From assembly GCA_024236395.1 (NCBI GenBank), contig JACKKO010000001.1, forward strand, positions 670,421-734,420: 64,000 nt of DNA, read 5' to 3'. The position numbers and the translations under genes are program-made. Of the stretch, positions 9,374-18,191 are shown piece after piece. The stretch is from Hyphomicrobiales bacterium (GTDB taxonomy: Bacteria; Pseudomonadota; Alphaproteobacteria; Rickettsiales; JACKKO01). The number at the start of each line of letters is the position of its first letter. Position 1 is the first letter of the stretch. A model generated the notes under the pieces. The model was not told where the DNA came from. It searched no databases and saw only the letters and a program-made list of their open reading frames with translations.

Positions 9374-10912
9374 ATGAAGTCACGGAGACTTACAGTAATT
9401 CTGTCGTTGGCAATGCCCGTTATAGTGGTGATATTTTTCTGGCGCTATTGGGATTTTACACAGGATGATGCCTATATTCCGCTGCGTTATGCGATGCATT
9501 TCTTGCAGGGTGAGGGGTGGGTATATAATCCGGGTGAATGGGTGGAGGGGTATACTAGCCCACTACAGCTTGTTTTGCTTACAGTATTGACGGCATTCGG
9601 TGTTTCCGGGGTAGTTGCGGGTAAATGGCTGGGCGTAATAGCCTGGGGCGTGTGCATCATATTGGTGGCGAAGTGGTTAGCCTATGTATCCTGGAAAGTG
9701 AAGGGGGGTGCTTTTGCTTTCTTAATAGGAATGATGCTTTTGGGAGCAAATCGTTCGGTCGTTCTGTGGGCTGTTAGTGGTCTGGAAACATTGTTGTTTA
9801 CAACGTTATTAACCGCAGCAACGGGGGCTGTGTGGTGGGCATTATCACGCGGGCGGGTTTCTTTTTGGTATGGAATACTGATCGCCACGTTATTTTTTCT
9901 TGCCACTATGGCACGTCCCGAAGGGGCATTATTTGCTGTGGTGATGTTAAGTGCCGGGATTTTCTTTTCTGCAGACAAAGTGATAAAAATAAATTGGATA
10001 GGGGCAATAGTTCATTATTTGCTTCTACTAATGGTGTTTCTTTTGTGGCGTTACGATACGTATCATGCATGGTTACCCAATACCTTCTATGCCAAACTCT
10101 GGGCAAATCCCTTTCCTGAAAATATTCGGGCTGGTGCTGTATATTTTCTAAACTTCCTGTTTTCGGCGCCATTTATTGGAGCACTTTTTATGCTGGCAGT
10201 CCCATCCGCACACCATTTCCGCACATGGCGAGTCCCTGAATGGACAATAGCAGGGGCAGTGATGCTTTATATTTTTTACACTATCTATGCGGGAGGAGAT
10301 TGGATGGAGAATTTAAGATTCTACATTCCTATCATGCCATTGTGCATAATTCTTATAGTAATATCTATAGTGCGCCTTCCACAATGGATACGTCCCGTAT
10401 TGCCCTGGGCGTCGGTTGGAGTATTGGTGTTATGCCTGCTGCAATTTATTGCGCAGCCCGTCTATGTTCAGTTGGGGGCCGCCGAAACATACTGGCGGTG
10501 TATGGCAGGGTATATTCATCAGCATTGGCCAAAATCCTCATTGATTGCACTGAACATGGCCGGAGTAATTCCTTATTATGCACCGGATTACCGGTATCTG
10601 GATATGTTGGGACTCAATGATGCACATATTGCACGACAGAGAGCATTTCAGCAGGTGGCAAGTTCGGATATGCCATTTGCTGTTGCGCATAGTAAGGGCG
10701 ATCCGGCTTACATCCTGCATCGTGCGCCGGATTATATTATTCCGGGCGGGGGGATGGCCGGAGATGCACCAGTATATGCCGCCGAGAAATTATTATTGGA
10801 AATGCCGGAATTTCATGCGCTTTATGCTTTTCACACGGAAGCATTGACTTGCCTGTATCGCGGGGTTGAGCGGCCTTATACCTTTACGTATTTCCAGCGC
10901 ATGAAGAAGTAA
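9374..10912 (+). CDS. GT-C superfamily polytopic membrane glycosyltransferase
   Basis: Integral membrane protein of 512 residues with about ten hydrophobic helices, starting MKSRRLTVIL behind GAGGAAAAA (an in-frame ATG at 9311 lacks a site). After the first helix it carries DDAYIPLRYAMHFL and, shortly after, YNPGEWVEGYTSPLQ. This DDAY...YNPGE..EGYTSPL pattern in the first extracytoplasmic loop is typical of lipid-linked-sugar-dependent GT-C enzymes, such as the AftB-like arabinofuranosyltransferases; the Asp pair is the likely catalytic site. A periplasmic C-terminal domain follows. Donor and acceptor are unknown. It converges with the GT4 gene, 9 bases away. Confidence 0.75.
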   Translation: MKSRRLTVILSLAMPVIVVIFFWRYWDFTQDDAYIPLRYAMHFLQGEGWVYNPGEWVEGYTSPLQLVLLTVLTAFGVSGVVAGKWLGVIAWGVCIILVAKWLAYVSWKVKGGAFAFLIGMMLLGANRSVVLWAVSGLETLLFTTLLTAATGAVWWALSRGRVSFWYGILIATLFFLATMARPEGALFAVVMLSAGIFFSADKVIKINWIGAIVHYLLLLMVFLLWRYDTYHAWLPNTFYAKLWANPFPENIRAGAVYFLNFLFSAPFIGALFMLAVPSAHHFRTWRVPEWTIAGAVMLYIFYTIYAGGDWMENLRFYIPIMPLCIILIVISIVRLPQWIRPVLPWASVGVLVLCLLQFIAQPVYVQLGAAETYWRCMAGYIHQHWPKSSLIALNMAGVIPYYAPDYRYLDMLGLNDAHIARQRAFQQVASSDMPFAVAHSKGDPAYILHRAPDYIIPGGGMAGDAPVYAAEKLLLEMPEFHALYAFHTEALTCLYRGVERPYTFTYFQRMKK

Positions 10913-10921
10913 GCGCGGGGA

Positions 10922-12610
10922 TTAACTGTTGTGGTCGCCAATGGAAAGCATGCCGACTTTAGCACACCACAGCATCGAACGTGCCAGTAGCATACGATCT
11001 TTCTCTGGTACCTGGCGAATCACATCACCCAGACTAGCCTGACCTTCTTTTGCAATATATTTCAGTGCATTAACACATTGCCCTTCAGGGGCCAGTTTGC
11101 CAAAGCGATTCATCTGCAGTGCACGTATTTTCTTAAAGTCATCGGGTTCGTACCCCTGTGTCAAACGTAGTAAGGCATCCGTACGTAGCGTATCTGTTGG
11201 GTAGTTGGCATGAATGGCAAATGGATCATCAAATGCCGGGTGAGGGACAACGGTGCCACCCGCCGGTGAGATTTCCTCATTACTCTGGCGTAATGCACTG
11301 AGCTCTTGCCATAAATCCTGATAAGCGCGTATGACATGTTTCCAGTCATAGATTTCGCGTGCATGCTGACGTCCGGCTTCGCCCATTTTCTTGCGTAAGT
11401 CCGGATTCTCAGCCAGCGTGTGGTAGGCTTCGGCACATAGGGAAATATCCACGCTGGTAACCTGGCAACAATTAGCCAGATAGTGATCATAATTATCAAT
11501 TCCTAATTCAAAACACAGAGAGATATCTTCTGACATTCCAGGAGCTGGCGCCATGGTGGGGATGCGGAACCCATCGACTTCATGGCGTACTGTTTCGCGA
11601 TAGCCGTCCCAATCGGTAATGACCAGTGGAAGGCCGGCTGCCTTGGCTTCAATCGGCGTCAGGCCAAAAGTTTCCTGGATATTTTCTGAGAGGGATGTGA
11701 AGACATCGGCAGCATACCAGATTTTTTTGCGTACGTCCTGCTGACGACCATCTACAAAGATACAGCGTACAGAAGGGCATGTGACCCGTGCACCTTCTTC
11801 AAATGCTTTGCGGATACCGTCATTAGCAAACCAACCTGCCTGTATCAGATGAAATTTTCGCTTACTTTTTTGTGCGGCTAATTCCAGCGCACGATACATA
11901 GCCACGGGGTGTGCCTTAGCATGAGCACTCAGGCGTCCGATGAATAGGAATACAACATCATCATCCCCGATTTTCAGTTGCTTGCGCCATTCATCGCGAG
12001 CGGATTGGGCGGCATTGCCCTCTAGGAATTGTGCAGTATTCACGCCTAGTGGAATAACTGGAAGGCGAATTGGCAATGTAAATTCCTTAACATGAAAACG
12101 TTGGCAGAAGTAAGCGATCCATTGCTGTACAACATACTCCACACAGGCCTTTACCGATTTGGAAGTGCAGATCAATGCATCCCAAGGCTGTGTGGGGTAA
12201 AACACAATATTCCGCAAAATCTGCATGGGTCCTTGTGATGCCATCGTATGTGTGAGGCCGCAGACACTATAGGCTTTCTGCCCAATGCGACGGCGTGGCC
12301 AGGTTAATTCGTCTACCTGTGAGGAGGGGATAAAAAGACAGCCGACTTCCCGAATAGCCGCGAGATTGGAAGGCTCGATCCAGCTACTTGTTGGGGTTCT
12401 CGGAGTAGCAAACTGCTGCATTTGCTTTTGGAAATGCTGGAAGCCTTTCTCGGTTTGTGTGTAGCATACAAAATGTTCCTGTCCTGAGTGCTCTACATAG
12501 GCTTTAAGAAAGCCTTCATTGGCAGCGTGTTTACCCATCAGGCGTTCACCACCTGTAGAATAGTCTGGTGCGCTGTAATAAAGAGCTGGATTAGGGGCAG
12601 GGCGTTTCAT
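10922..12610 (-). CDS. GT4-family glycosyltransferase
   Basis: Cytoplasmic glycosyltransferase of 562 residues with a GT-B fold. The nucleotide-sugar half is visible from about residue 200: VVFLFIGRLSAHAKAHP (start of the donor domain), then AADVFTSLSENIQETFGLTPIEAKAAGLPLV... containing the retaining-GT4 E-x7-E motif. About 120 extra residues at the C-terminus have no match I recognise. The ATG follows GGAGCGCCGTAAG. With the convergent GT-C gene it suggests a surface glycan or glycolipid pathway; the product is unknown. Confidence 0.8.
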   Translation of the reverse strand: MKRPAPNPALYYSAPDYSTGGERLMGKHAANEGFLKAYVEHSGQEHFVCYTQTEKGFQHFQKQMQQFATPRTPTSSWIEPSNLAAIREVGCLFIPSSQVDELTWPRRRIGQKAYSVCGLTHTMASQGPMQILRNIVFYPTQPWDALICTSKSVKACVEYVVQQWIAYFCQRFHVKEFTLPIRLPVIPLGVNTAQFLEGNAAQSARDEWRKQLKIGDDDVVFLFIGRLSAHAKAHPVAMYRALELAAQKSKRKFHLIQAGWFANDGIRKAFEEGARVTCPSVRCIFVDGRQQDVRKKIWYAADVFTSLSENIQETFGLTPIEAKAAGLPLVITDWDGYRETVRHEVDGFRIPTMAPAPGMSEDISLCFELGIDNYDHYLANCCQVTSVDISLCAEAYHTLAENPDLRKKMGEAGRQHAREIYDWKHVIRAYQDLWQELSALRQSNEEISPAGGTVVPHPAFDDPFAIHANYPTDTLRTDALLRLTQGYEPDDFKKIRALQMNRFGKLAPEGQCVNALKYIAKEGQASLGDVIRQVPEKDRMLLARSMLWCAKVGMLSIGDHNS

Positions 12611-12656
12611 CTTACGGCGCTCCGTCGGGTTTAGCTTCGCACAAAAACATCTGTTG

Positions 12657-12683
12657 GTGTCCTACCCAATTTGGGTAGGACAC
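12657..12683. terminator. Strong hairpin downstream of pilin copy 1
   Basis: Near-perfect 11-12 bp stem GTGTCCTACCC / GGGTAGGACAC lies between the convergent-side end of pilin copy 1 and the start region of the GT4 gene. There is no T-run directly after it on either strand, so it could be a terminator or a 3' end-stabilising stem-loop. Confidence 0.5.
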
Positions 12684-12713
12684 GCAACCGTATTTATTGA
12701 AAAGAGATGATTA

Positions 12714-13433
12714 ATTAGGAACCGCTGGCACGGATTTGCAGCTGACAGGAAATTGTACCATTTGCCAGGCGGTAGACATTTGGGCTAACCGAGTTATTCA
12801 GGCAGCTGGCAGTGCCTGTTGTTGTGTCCACCGTATTGATTGCTGTAACGGCAAGTACGGTGCCTGCATTTGGCACCCCATCATCCAGCTTATTATCAAT
12901 GCTAAAGGCTTCTTCCGGGGTCAGAATCGCACCTTCTGCAACAGCGGCATCTATGGTCTGGGTATCGGTCAGACCGAGGAAGTAATAGAGGATCATACCG
13001 ATGGAGGTGGGAATATAGCCGCCTTTTTTCAGGCGTGATTCAGGAAAACCGAAACCAGCGGTGGTTTCGGTTTCGTCATAATCACCTGGGATCATTTCAG
13101 CATCGGAAAGATGGGGGAAGAAATAAATGGCCTCACCGCCATAATTGGTAATTGGAACATTGTTACTGTCATCTTCAATCTGCCCATCATTATCGCCGCC
13201 GACGTTGCTAAGGCCATAGGCATTGGCGGTAGTGGAGAGAATATCGCCGGGGATGGCGTCGTATTTGACACGAAATGCTCCTATGCCGGCATCAAACTGC
13301 TGAATTTGTGTTACGGTAGCACGGATACGGGCTCCTTTTATCAAGTCCTGCCCCACAAGTACGCCCGCTACGATCAGGCCAATAATAACCAGTACGATTG
13401 ATAGTTCGACCAGTGTAAAACCCTGCTCTTTGC
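12714..13433 (-). repeat. 720-bp identical direct repeat, unit 1
   Basis: Every base from 12714 to 13433 matches 13694-14413 (offset 980). The identity begins one base beyond the stop codon and ends about nine codons after the start, so it covers nearly the whole pilin gene and nothing outside it. The flanks differ at once. Confidence 0.95.
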
Positions 13434-13461
13434 GCGATGTACTACGCGTATCTTGCGTCAT
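12715..13461 (-). CDS. Type IV pilin-like protein, copy 1
   Basis: Prepilin of 248 residues starting MTQDTRSTSRKEQG, with a class III signal: basic leader, Gly, then FTLVELSIVLVIIGLIVAG, with Glu at mature position 5 as prepilin peptidase substrates require. The assembly helix is followed by a globular domain with two Cys near the C-terminus (TASCLNNS and GTISCQLQ), which could form the usual pilin disulphide loop. AGGAGG lies 9 bases before the ATG, and a good promoter is at 13499-13527. From residue 10 to the stop it is identical to copy 2. It is likely assembled by the pilus machine at 48-58 kb; a minor pilin or pseudopilin is possible. Confidence 0.9.
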   Translation of the reverse strand: MTQDTRSTSRKEQGFTLVELSIVLVIIGLIVAGVLVGQDLIKGARIRATVTQIQQFDAGIGAFRVKYDAIPGDILSTTANAYGLSNVGGDNDGQIEDDSNNVPITNYGGEAIYFFPHLSDAEMIPGDYDETETTAGFGFPESRLKKGGYIPTSIGMILYYFLGLTDTQTIDAAVAEGAILTPEEAFSIDNKLDDGVPNAGTVLAVTAINTVDTTTGTASCLNNSVSPNVYRLANGTISCQLQIRASGS

Positions 13462-13498
13462 CAACCTAAACCTCCTAATACAACTAAAATACTGCTAA

Positions 13499-13527
13499 AT
13501 TGTACACTAGCTCTAACTGGCTGTCAC
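13499..13527 (-). promoter_or_regulatory. Sigma-70 promoter for pilin copy 1
   Basis: On the minus strand: GTGACA, 17-base spacer, TACAAT; one mismatch in each box. It lies about 40 bases upstream of the pilin ATG and outside the duplicated block, so copy 1 has its own promoter. Confidence 0.5.
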
Positions 13528-13625
13528 TATGTAATAAAATAGATAGTCTATATATAGAGATAACAAAAGGGAAAACTACTAAATTTATACCCACATATCT
13601 GGAAAGTAGACATAGCGCCAATTAT

Positions 13626-13651
13626 GAAAGTGTTGAAATAGCAACACTTTC
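13626..13651. other. Perfect stem-loop between the two pilin genes
   Basis: GAAAGTGTTG, loop AAATAG, CAACACTTTC: a perfect 10-bp stem about 45 bases downstream of the copy 2 stop codon and upstream of the copy 1 promoter. No T-run follows it on the minus strand, so it looks more like a transcript-stabilising or attenuating stem than a classical terminator. Confidence 0.6.
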
Positions 13652-13693
13652 AGTGGAAAGCTATAAACAACGATGTTTTATAACTTTTGTATG

Positions 13694-14413
13694 ATTAGGA
13701 ACCGCTGGCACGGATTTGCAGCTGACAGGAAATTGTACCATTTGCCAGGCGGTAGACATTTGGGCTAACCGAGTTATTCAGGCAGCTGGCAGTGCCTGTT
13801 GTTGTGTCCACCGTATTGATTGCTGTAACGGCAAGTACGGTGCCTGCATTTGGCACCCCATCATCCAGCTTATTATCAATGCTAAAGGCTTCTTCCGGGG
13901 TCAGAATCGCACCTTCTGCAACAGCGGCATCTATGGTCTGGGTATCGGTCAGACCGAGGAAGTAATAGAGGATCATACCGATGGAGGTGGGAATATAGCC
14001 GCCTTTTTTCAGGCGTGATTCAGGAAAACCGAAACCAGCGGTGGTTTCGGTTTCGTCATAATCACCTGGGATCATTTCAGCATCGGAAAGATGGGGGAAG
14101 AAATAAATGGCCTCACCGCCATAATTGGTAATTGGAACATTGTTACTGTCATCTTCAATCTGCCCATCATTATCGCCGCCGACGTTGCTAAGGCCATAGG
14201 CATTGGCGGTAGTGGAGAGAATATCGCCGGGGATGGCGTCGTATTTGACACGAAATGCTCCTATGCCGGCATCAAACTGCTGAATTTGTGTTACGGTAGC
14301 ACGGATACGGGCTCCTTTTATCAAGTCCTGCCCCACAAGTACGCCCGCTACGATCAGGCCAATAATAACCAGTACGATTGATAGTTCGACCAGTGTAAAA
14401 CCCTGCTCTTTGC
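13694..14413 (-). repeat. 720-bp identical direct repeat, unit 2
   Basis: Same sequence as 12714-13433. The two units are separated by 260 unique, AT-rich bases holding the stem-loop and the copy 1 promoter. No terminal repeats or transposase accompany them. Confidence 0.95.
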
Positions 14414-14429
14414 ATTTGTTTCCTTGCAT
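13695..14429 (-). CDS. Type IV pilin-like protein, copy 2
   Basis: Prepilin of about 244 residues with leader MQGNKCKEQG, then FTLVELSIVLVIIGLIVAG as in copy 1. GGAGG lies 9 bases before the ATG at 14429; an ATG two codons earlier (14435) sits only 3 bases from the same site, so 14429 is preferred. Only the leader peptide and the untranslated regions differ from copy 1; the mature proteins, cleaved after Gly, would be identical. The different leaders and promoters suggest different expression of one subunit, or a very recent copy or conversion event. Confidence 0.9.
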   Translation of the reverse strand: MQGNKCKEQGFTLVELSIVLVIIGLIVAGVLVGQDLIKGARIRATVTQIQQFDAGIGAFRVKYDAIPGDILSTTANAYGLSNVGGDNDGQIEDDSNNVPITNYGGEAIYFFPHLSDAEMIPGDYDETETTAGFGFPESRLKKGGYIPTSIGMILYYFLGLTDTQTIDAAVAEGAILTPEEAFSIDNKLDDGVPNAGTVLAVTAINTVDTTTGTASCLNNSVSPNVYRLANGTISCQLQIRASGS

Positions 14430-14549
14430 TAACATAATCCTCCGCCGCTCATAGCCGCAATTTACATAAAACTCACACGCCCACTGCGCTGACCCTAACC
14501 CACGAGTTATATACACAGCAATGCCGTTACCGCAATGAGGTTTAGCAGA

Positions 14550-15416
14550 CTATGAAACGCCCGAAAAGTTTTTTTCTAAATAAGTGCTAATATGCAACAG
14601 ATCCTGCCATGCCAGCCGCTTCTGAAGCGGTTGACGCAACAGGTAAGAGGGATGAAAAATCGCGAAGGTGGCGATAGGTTGTTCAAGGTATTCGTTATGG
14701 TAGTGATGTTCATGTCCGCGCAACTTGGTAATACCGGTGCGAGGATCGAGCAACGAAGCGGTGGCTGTGCCTCCCACCAGCACCAGGATGGATGGATTAA
14801 TCAGTGCAATGTGTTTTTCCACAAAGGGACGGCACATCGCCAGTTCTTCCGGGGTGGGGCGACGGTTGCCGGGTGGCCGCCAGAAAAGCGTGTTGCTGAT
14901 GTAGAGATTTTTCTGCCGCGATAATCCAATGGCGGCAAACATGGCGTCCAATAACTTACCACTAGCACCACAAAATGGAATGCCCTGTTCATCTTCACTG
15001 GCTCCTGGTGCCTCGCCAATGACCATCACACGGGCTTCCGGTACGCCATCGGCAAAGACGGTGTTAGTGGCGGTTTTTTTAATCAGGCAGCCATCAAATG
15101 TTTCCACCGCATTACGCAGCTCTTCCAGTGAATTTGCTTCATTTGCCGCTTTTTGTGCCTGCAATACGGCATCGTTGGTGCTGCCGACGGGTTTGGTGGA
15201 TGTGCGTGCCCCGACTGGTGTTGGAGAGGAGGCAGGCAAAGGTTTGGCGTTTGTCTCAGCCGCTGGTGTGGCAGCAGGCGTTGTTTGCAGTGCTGGCTTT
15301 TGGGTTGGTTTTGGCGTAGGCTCTGCTGCAGCAACCAGGTGGTTACGCGGCTGATGCTCCAGTGCCTCATCGGCACCCAAGGCATGTTGCCATTCAATCA
15401 GTTCGCGGACATCCAT
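14550..15416 (-). CDS. Family 4-type uracil-DNA glycosylase
   Basis: DNA repair enzyme removing uracil from DNA, 288 residues. A low-complexity Pro/Ala/Thr linker fills residues 25-85. The catalytic domain follows: GEAPGASEDEQGIPFCG (motif 1), NTLFWRPPGNRRPTPEE and the C-terminal HPSYLLR with the active His. Of the four cysteines that hold the 4Fe-4S cluster in classical family 4 enzymes, only two positions look kept (DGCLIKK and AMCRPF); the others read Lys and Trp, so the cluster is probably lost, as I recall for other alphaproteobacterial members. An in-frame ATG at 15428 is too close to AAGGA, so 15416 is preferred. It is divergent from ETF-QO. Confidence 0.85.
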   Translation of the reverse strand: MDVRELIEWQHALGADEALEHQPRNHLVAAAEPTPKPTQKPALQTTPAATPAAETNAKPLPASSPTPVGARTSTKPVGSTNDAVLQAQKAANEANSLEELRNAVETFDGCLIKKTATNTVFADGVPEARVMVIGEAPGASEDEQGIPFCGASGKLLDAMFAAIGLSRQKNLYISNTLFWRPPGNRRPTPEELAMCRPFVEKHIALINPSILVLVGGTATASLLDPRTGITKLRGHEHHYHNEYLEQPIATFAIFHPSYLLRQPLQKRLAWQDLLHISTYLEKNFSGVS

Positions 15417-15479
15417 TTGTTGACGCATTCCTTAATAGTGATACGGTACATAGTCTAATGCTGCAGGAAAGGGGATGCA

Positions 15480-17096
15480 ATGACGGATTCCATGGAATTT
15501 GATGTGATCATCGTTGGCGGAGGGCCTTCGGGGCTCTCCTGTGCCATCCGATTGCAGCAGCTGGCCAGGGAAACCGGGCGTGAGCTGAGTGTATGCCTGT
15601 TGGAAAAAGGTTCCGAAATCGGTGCACATATTCTTTCCGGGGCGGTGCTGGAACCCCGGGCACTTAATGAATTGTTTCCCGACTGGCAGACCATGGACGC
15701 ACCGGTGAAACTCAAAGTGAGTGAAGACCGGTTTTTGTACATGACGGAAGATAAAGCGCGTCGTTTGCCGACACCACCCACTATGCACAATTATGAAAAT
15801 TATTTGATTAGTCTGGGAAATCTATGCCGCTGGCTGGCGCAGCAGGCAGAAGGACTGGGAGTACAGATATTCGCCGGTTTTGCTGCACGGGAACTTATTT
15901 TTGATGATGCGGGGAAGGTGGCCGGTGTGCGCACCGGTGAATTCGGGCGCGGGAAGGATGGTCAGGAAAAAGCAGAATACCAGCCGCCGATGGAATTGCG
16001 TGCTACGTACACCTTGCTGGGTGAGGGGTGTCGTGGCTCCTTAACGCGTGGGCTAGAGGAACGGTTTGAACTGCGGAAGGATTCCGGCCCACAAACCTAT
16101 GGGATCGGGCTGAAGGAGCTGTGGGATATCCCGGCAGAAAATCATCAGCCGGGGCTGGTGGAGCACAGCGTGGGCTGGCCACTTGATACGGCGACCTATG
16201 GCGGTTCGTTTCTCTATCATCAGGAGAATCATCAGGTGGCGATTGGCATGGTGATTGGGTTGGATTATCAGAATCCGTATCTTAATCCGTTTAAGGAGTT
16301 TCAGCGCTTTAAAACGCACCCGGCTGTGCGCAAGCACCTGGAAGGCGGAAAGCGCGTCAGTTACGGGGCGCGGTCGCTGACGGAGGGAGGCTATCAGGCC
16401 ATCCCACAGCTGGTATTCCCCGGTGGGGCACTGATGGGGTGTGCGGCAGGTTTTATGAACGTGCCCAAAATCAAGGGAACCCATACCGCGATGAAATCCG
16501 GGATGGTGCTGGCGGAAACGGTGTTTGACGCCATTGCCGAAAAGAAAGACCTGCAGGCCTACCCGGAAAAGCTGAAAGCCTCCTGGGTCTATGATGAATT
16601 GTACCGGGTGCGGAATATTCGTCCGGCTTTCCGTAAGGGCTTGTGGGCCGGGCTGGCCTATGCCGCGCTGGATACGTATTTGCTGCGGGGCAAGGCACCG
16701 TGGACGTTTAAACATCATGCCGATCACACGGCGCTGAAGCCTGCCAGCGCCTGCCAGCCGATTGAGTACCCCAAGCCAGATGGCAAGGTGAGTTTTGATA
16801 TCCTTTCCTCAGTGTTTCTTTCCAGCACTAATCACGAGGAAGACCAGCCTGTACACCTGACACTGAAAGATGCCTCGGTGCCCATTGCGGTGAACCTGAA
16901 AGAGTATGATGCCCCGGAACAACGTTATTGCCCGGCGGGAGTCTATGAGATTGTGGAAGAAAATAACCAGCCACGCCTGCAGATCAATGCACAGAATTGC
17001 GTACACTGTAAAACCTGCGATATCAAAGATCCCACCCAGAATATCGTCTGGGTACCGCCCGAAGGTGGCGGTGGGCCGAATTATCCGAATATGTAG
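15480..17096 (+). CDS. Electron transfer flavoprotein-ubiquinone oxidoreductase
   Basis: Membrane-associated flavoprotein of 538 residues that passes electrons from ETF, reduced by acyl-CoA and amino-acid dehydrogenases, to ubiquinone. The N-terminal FAD dinucleotide fold is DVIIVGGGPSGLSCA. The ubiquinone/membrane region carries GGYQAIPQLVFPGG and MGCAAGFMNVPKIKG. The C-terminal 4Fe-4S ligands are CPAGVYE, then NCVHCKTCDIKDP, ending with the characteristic VPPEGGGGPNYPNM. The site AAGGGGATGCA precedes the ATG. It is complete and of normal length. Confidence 0.97.
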   Translation: MTDSMEFDVIIVGGGPSGLSCAIRLQQLARETGRELSVCLLEKGSEIGAHILSGAVLEPRALNELFPDWQTMDAPVKLKVSEDRFLYMTEDKARRLPTPPTMHNYENYLISLGNLCRWLAQQAEGLGVQIFAGFAARELIFDDAGKVAGVRTGEFGRGKDGQEKAEYQPPMELRATYTLLGEGCRGSLTRGLEERFELRKDSGPQTYGIGLKELWDIPAENHQPGLVEHSVGWPLDTATYGGSFLYHQENHQVAIGMVIGLDYQNPYLNPFKEFQRFKTHPAVRKHLEGGKRVSYGARSLTEGGYQAIPQLVFPGGALMGCAAGFMNVPKIKGTHTAMKSGMVLAETVFDAIAEKKDLQAYPEKLKASWVYDELYRVRNIRPAFRKGLWAGLAYAALDTYLLRGKAPWTFKHHADHTALKPASACQPIEYPKPDGKVSFDILSSVFLSSTNHEEDQPVHLTLKDASVPIAVNLKEYDAPEQRYCPAGVYEIVEENNQPRLQINAQNCVHCKTCDIKDPTQNIVWVPPEGGGGPNYPNM

Positions 17097-17100
17097 TCTT

Positions 17101-17216
17101 CATTTCCCCTCCCTAAAGGGGAGGGGTCAGGGGAGGGTGATTGAAGCAGTTTGTGATTCATGACTCGCGATTCGTAATTTCACCCCCACCTCACTCCTCC
17201 CCCTCAAGGGGGAGGA
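17101..17216. repeat. Intergenic inverted-repeat element with two GC-rich hairpins
   Basis: Two hairpins, CCCCTCCC/GGGAGGGG (17106-17126) and CCTCCCCC/GGGGGAGG (17196-17215), lie at the ends of a 116-base stretch whose halves are imperfect reverse complements of each other. The centre holds TGATTCATGACTCGCGATTCG. The layout resembles a small non-coding mobile or palindromic intergenic element (MITE-like). It may also terminate transcription from both sides. Confidence 0.55.
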
Positions 17217-17261
17217 AACAAAGACGGACGTTTGTAGAGTTGAGTGGCAGGCGTAATAAAC

Positions 17262-18113
17262 CTAAACGGTGATGCCTTCCTCACTGGAGCGTAATTTTGC
17301 GCCCGGGATAACGGCACCGCTGCCGTCTGCCGTTAGAACGGTCTCCGTTGCTTCTTCCAATACGCGTTTAGGGATGACGGCACCTTCAGCAGGCGTATCC
17401 CATTTATCCAGAAATTCCTCGAATTTTTTTAGCGCTGCTTCTTTTTCTTTTGCCGGTGCATTTTGTACTTTTTCCATTTCTTCAAGCAGTTGCTGTGCGG
17501 CACCAGCACGAGCGGCATCACTAAGTGTAAACCGGGTATTCGTATCTACTGCATTCGGACCGCTCATTTCGCCGGTTCCATCAGGGTTTTCCTTGTAAAA
17601 CTCTAATGTGTTAAAGCTTGAGTGCTTTAAGGATTCGATAGCAACAGCTTTTGCTGCCTCAGGTATATCCATCCCATTTACAGCAGGAATGATGGTTTCT
17701 TCCATATAGGTTTGTCTTTCTTCCGGTGTGTCTAATTTTCGCAGCTGTGCTGCAAATTTGTTGACACCGACTTCTTCGAGCATGGTTTCTCTAATTTGAA
17801 ATTGTACCGTCATAATTTTGCGTGCGAAGGAATCTTCACTTGGGGGAATGGATACATTAGCATAATCTAATATGCGCATAGGTGTTCGGGGATTATTAGT
17901 AACAACCGCAGGCGATGATGCAACAGGGAGGTGTTGGTTACCAGTTTCTACGCTGTCAGATGGTTTTGATATGGCAAGAGAAAGGTAATTATCTTCTCTA
18001 TTTATGGTTCTGGCATAAAAATACTCAAATTGTTCCCCGGTTTTCAAGTTAGCACTATTTACGGTGTTTACTATGGCATCAATAAATTCCAGTTTCTCTT
18101 TGTCGCCAGACAT
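17262..18113 (-). CDS. Protein of unknown function (283 aa)
   Basis: I do not recognise this protein. It has no signal peptide or membrane segment, is acidic and mostly helical by composition, with a charged Glu/Lys stretch around residues 205-240 (LLEEMEKVQNAP...EKEAALKKFEEFL) and two repeated-looking segments (GAVIPKRVLEEAT and GAVIPGAKLRSSE) near the end. A strong GGGAGATTAAATC site supports the ATG. It stands alone between the intergenic repeat and the flagellar genes on the other strand, so context says little; a motility-linked or secreted-substrate role is possible but unproven. Confidence 0.6.
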   Translation of the reverse strand: MSGDKEKLEFIDAIVNTVNSANLKTGEQFEYFYARTINREDNYLSLAISKPSDSVETGNQHLPVASSPAVVTNNPRTPMRILDYANVSIPPSEDSFARKIMTVQFQIRETMLEEVGVNKFAAQLRKLDTPEERQTYMEETIIPAVNGMDIPEAAKAVAIESLKHSSFNTLEFYKENPDGTGEMSGPNAVDTNTRFTLSDAARAGAAQQLLEEMEKVQNAPAKEKEAALKKFEEFLDKWDTPAEGAVIPKRVLEEATETVLTADGSGAVIPGAKLRSSEEGITV

Positions 18114-18191
18114 GATTTAATCTCCCGGGTTGCTTGTAAAAATATAGCTAAGGGCAGTTTAACCCTAAAATGTTAAAGAAACGTTAATATT

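Noticed and set aside
12714..14413. Pilin repeat as an insertion sequence or composite transposon
   Set aside because: The repeated unit is the coding gene itself; no transposase, terminal inverted repeat or target duplication is visible.
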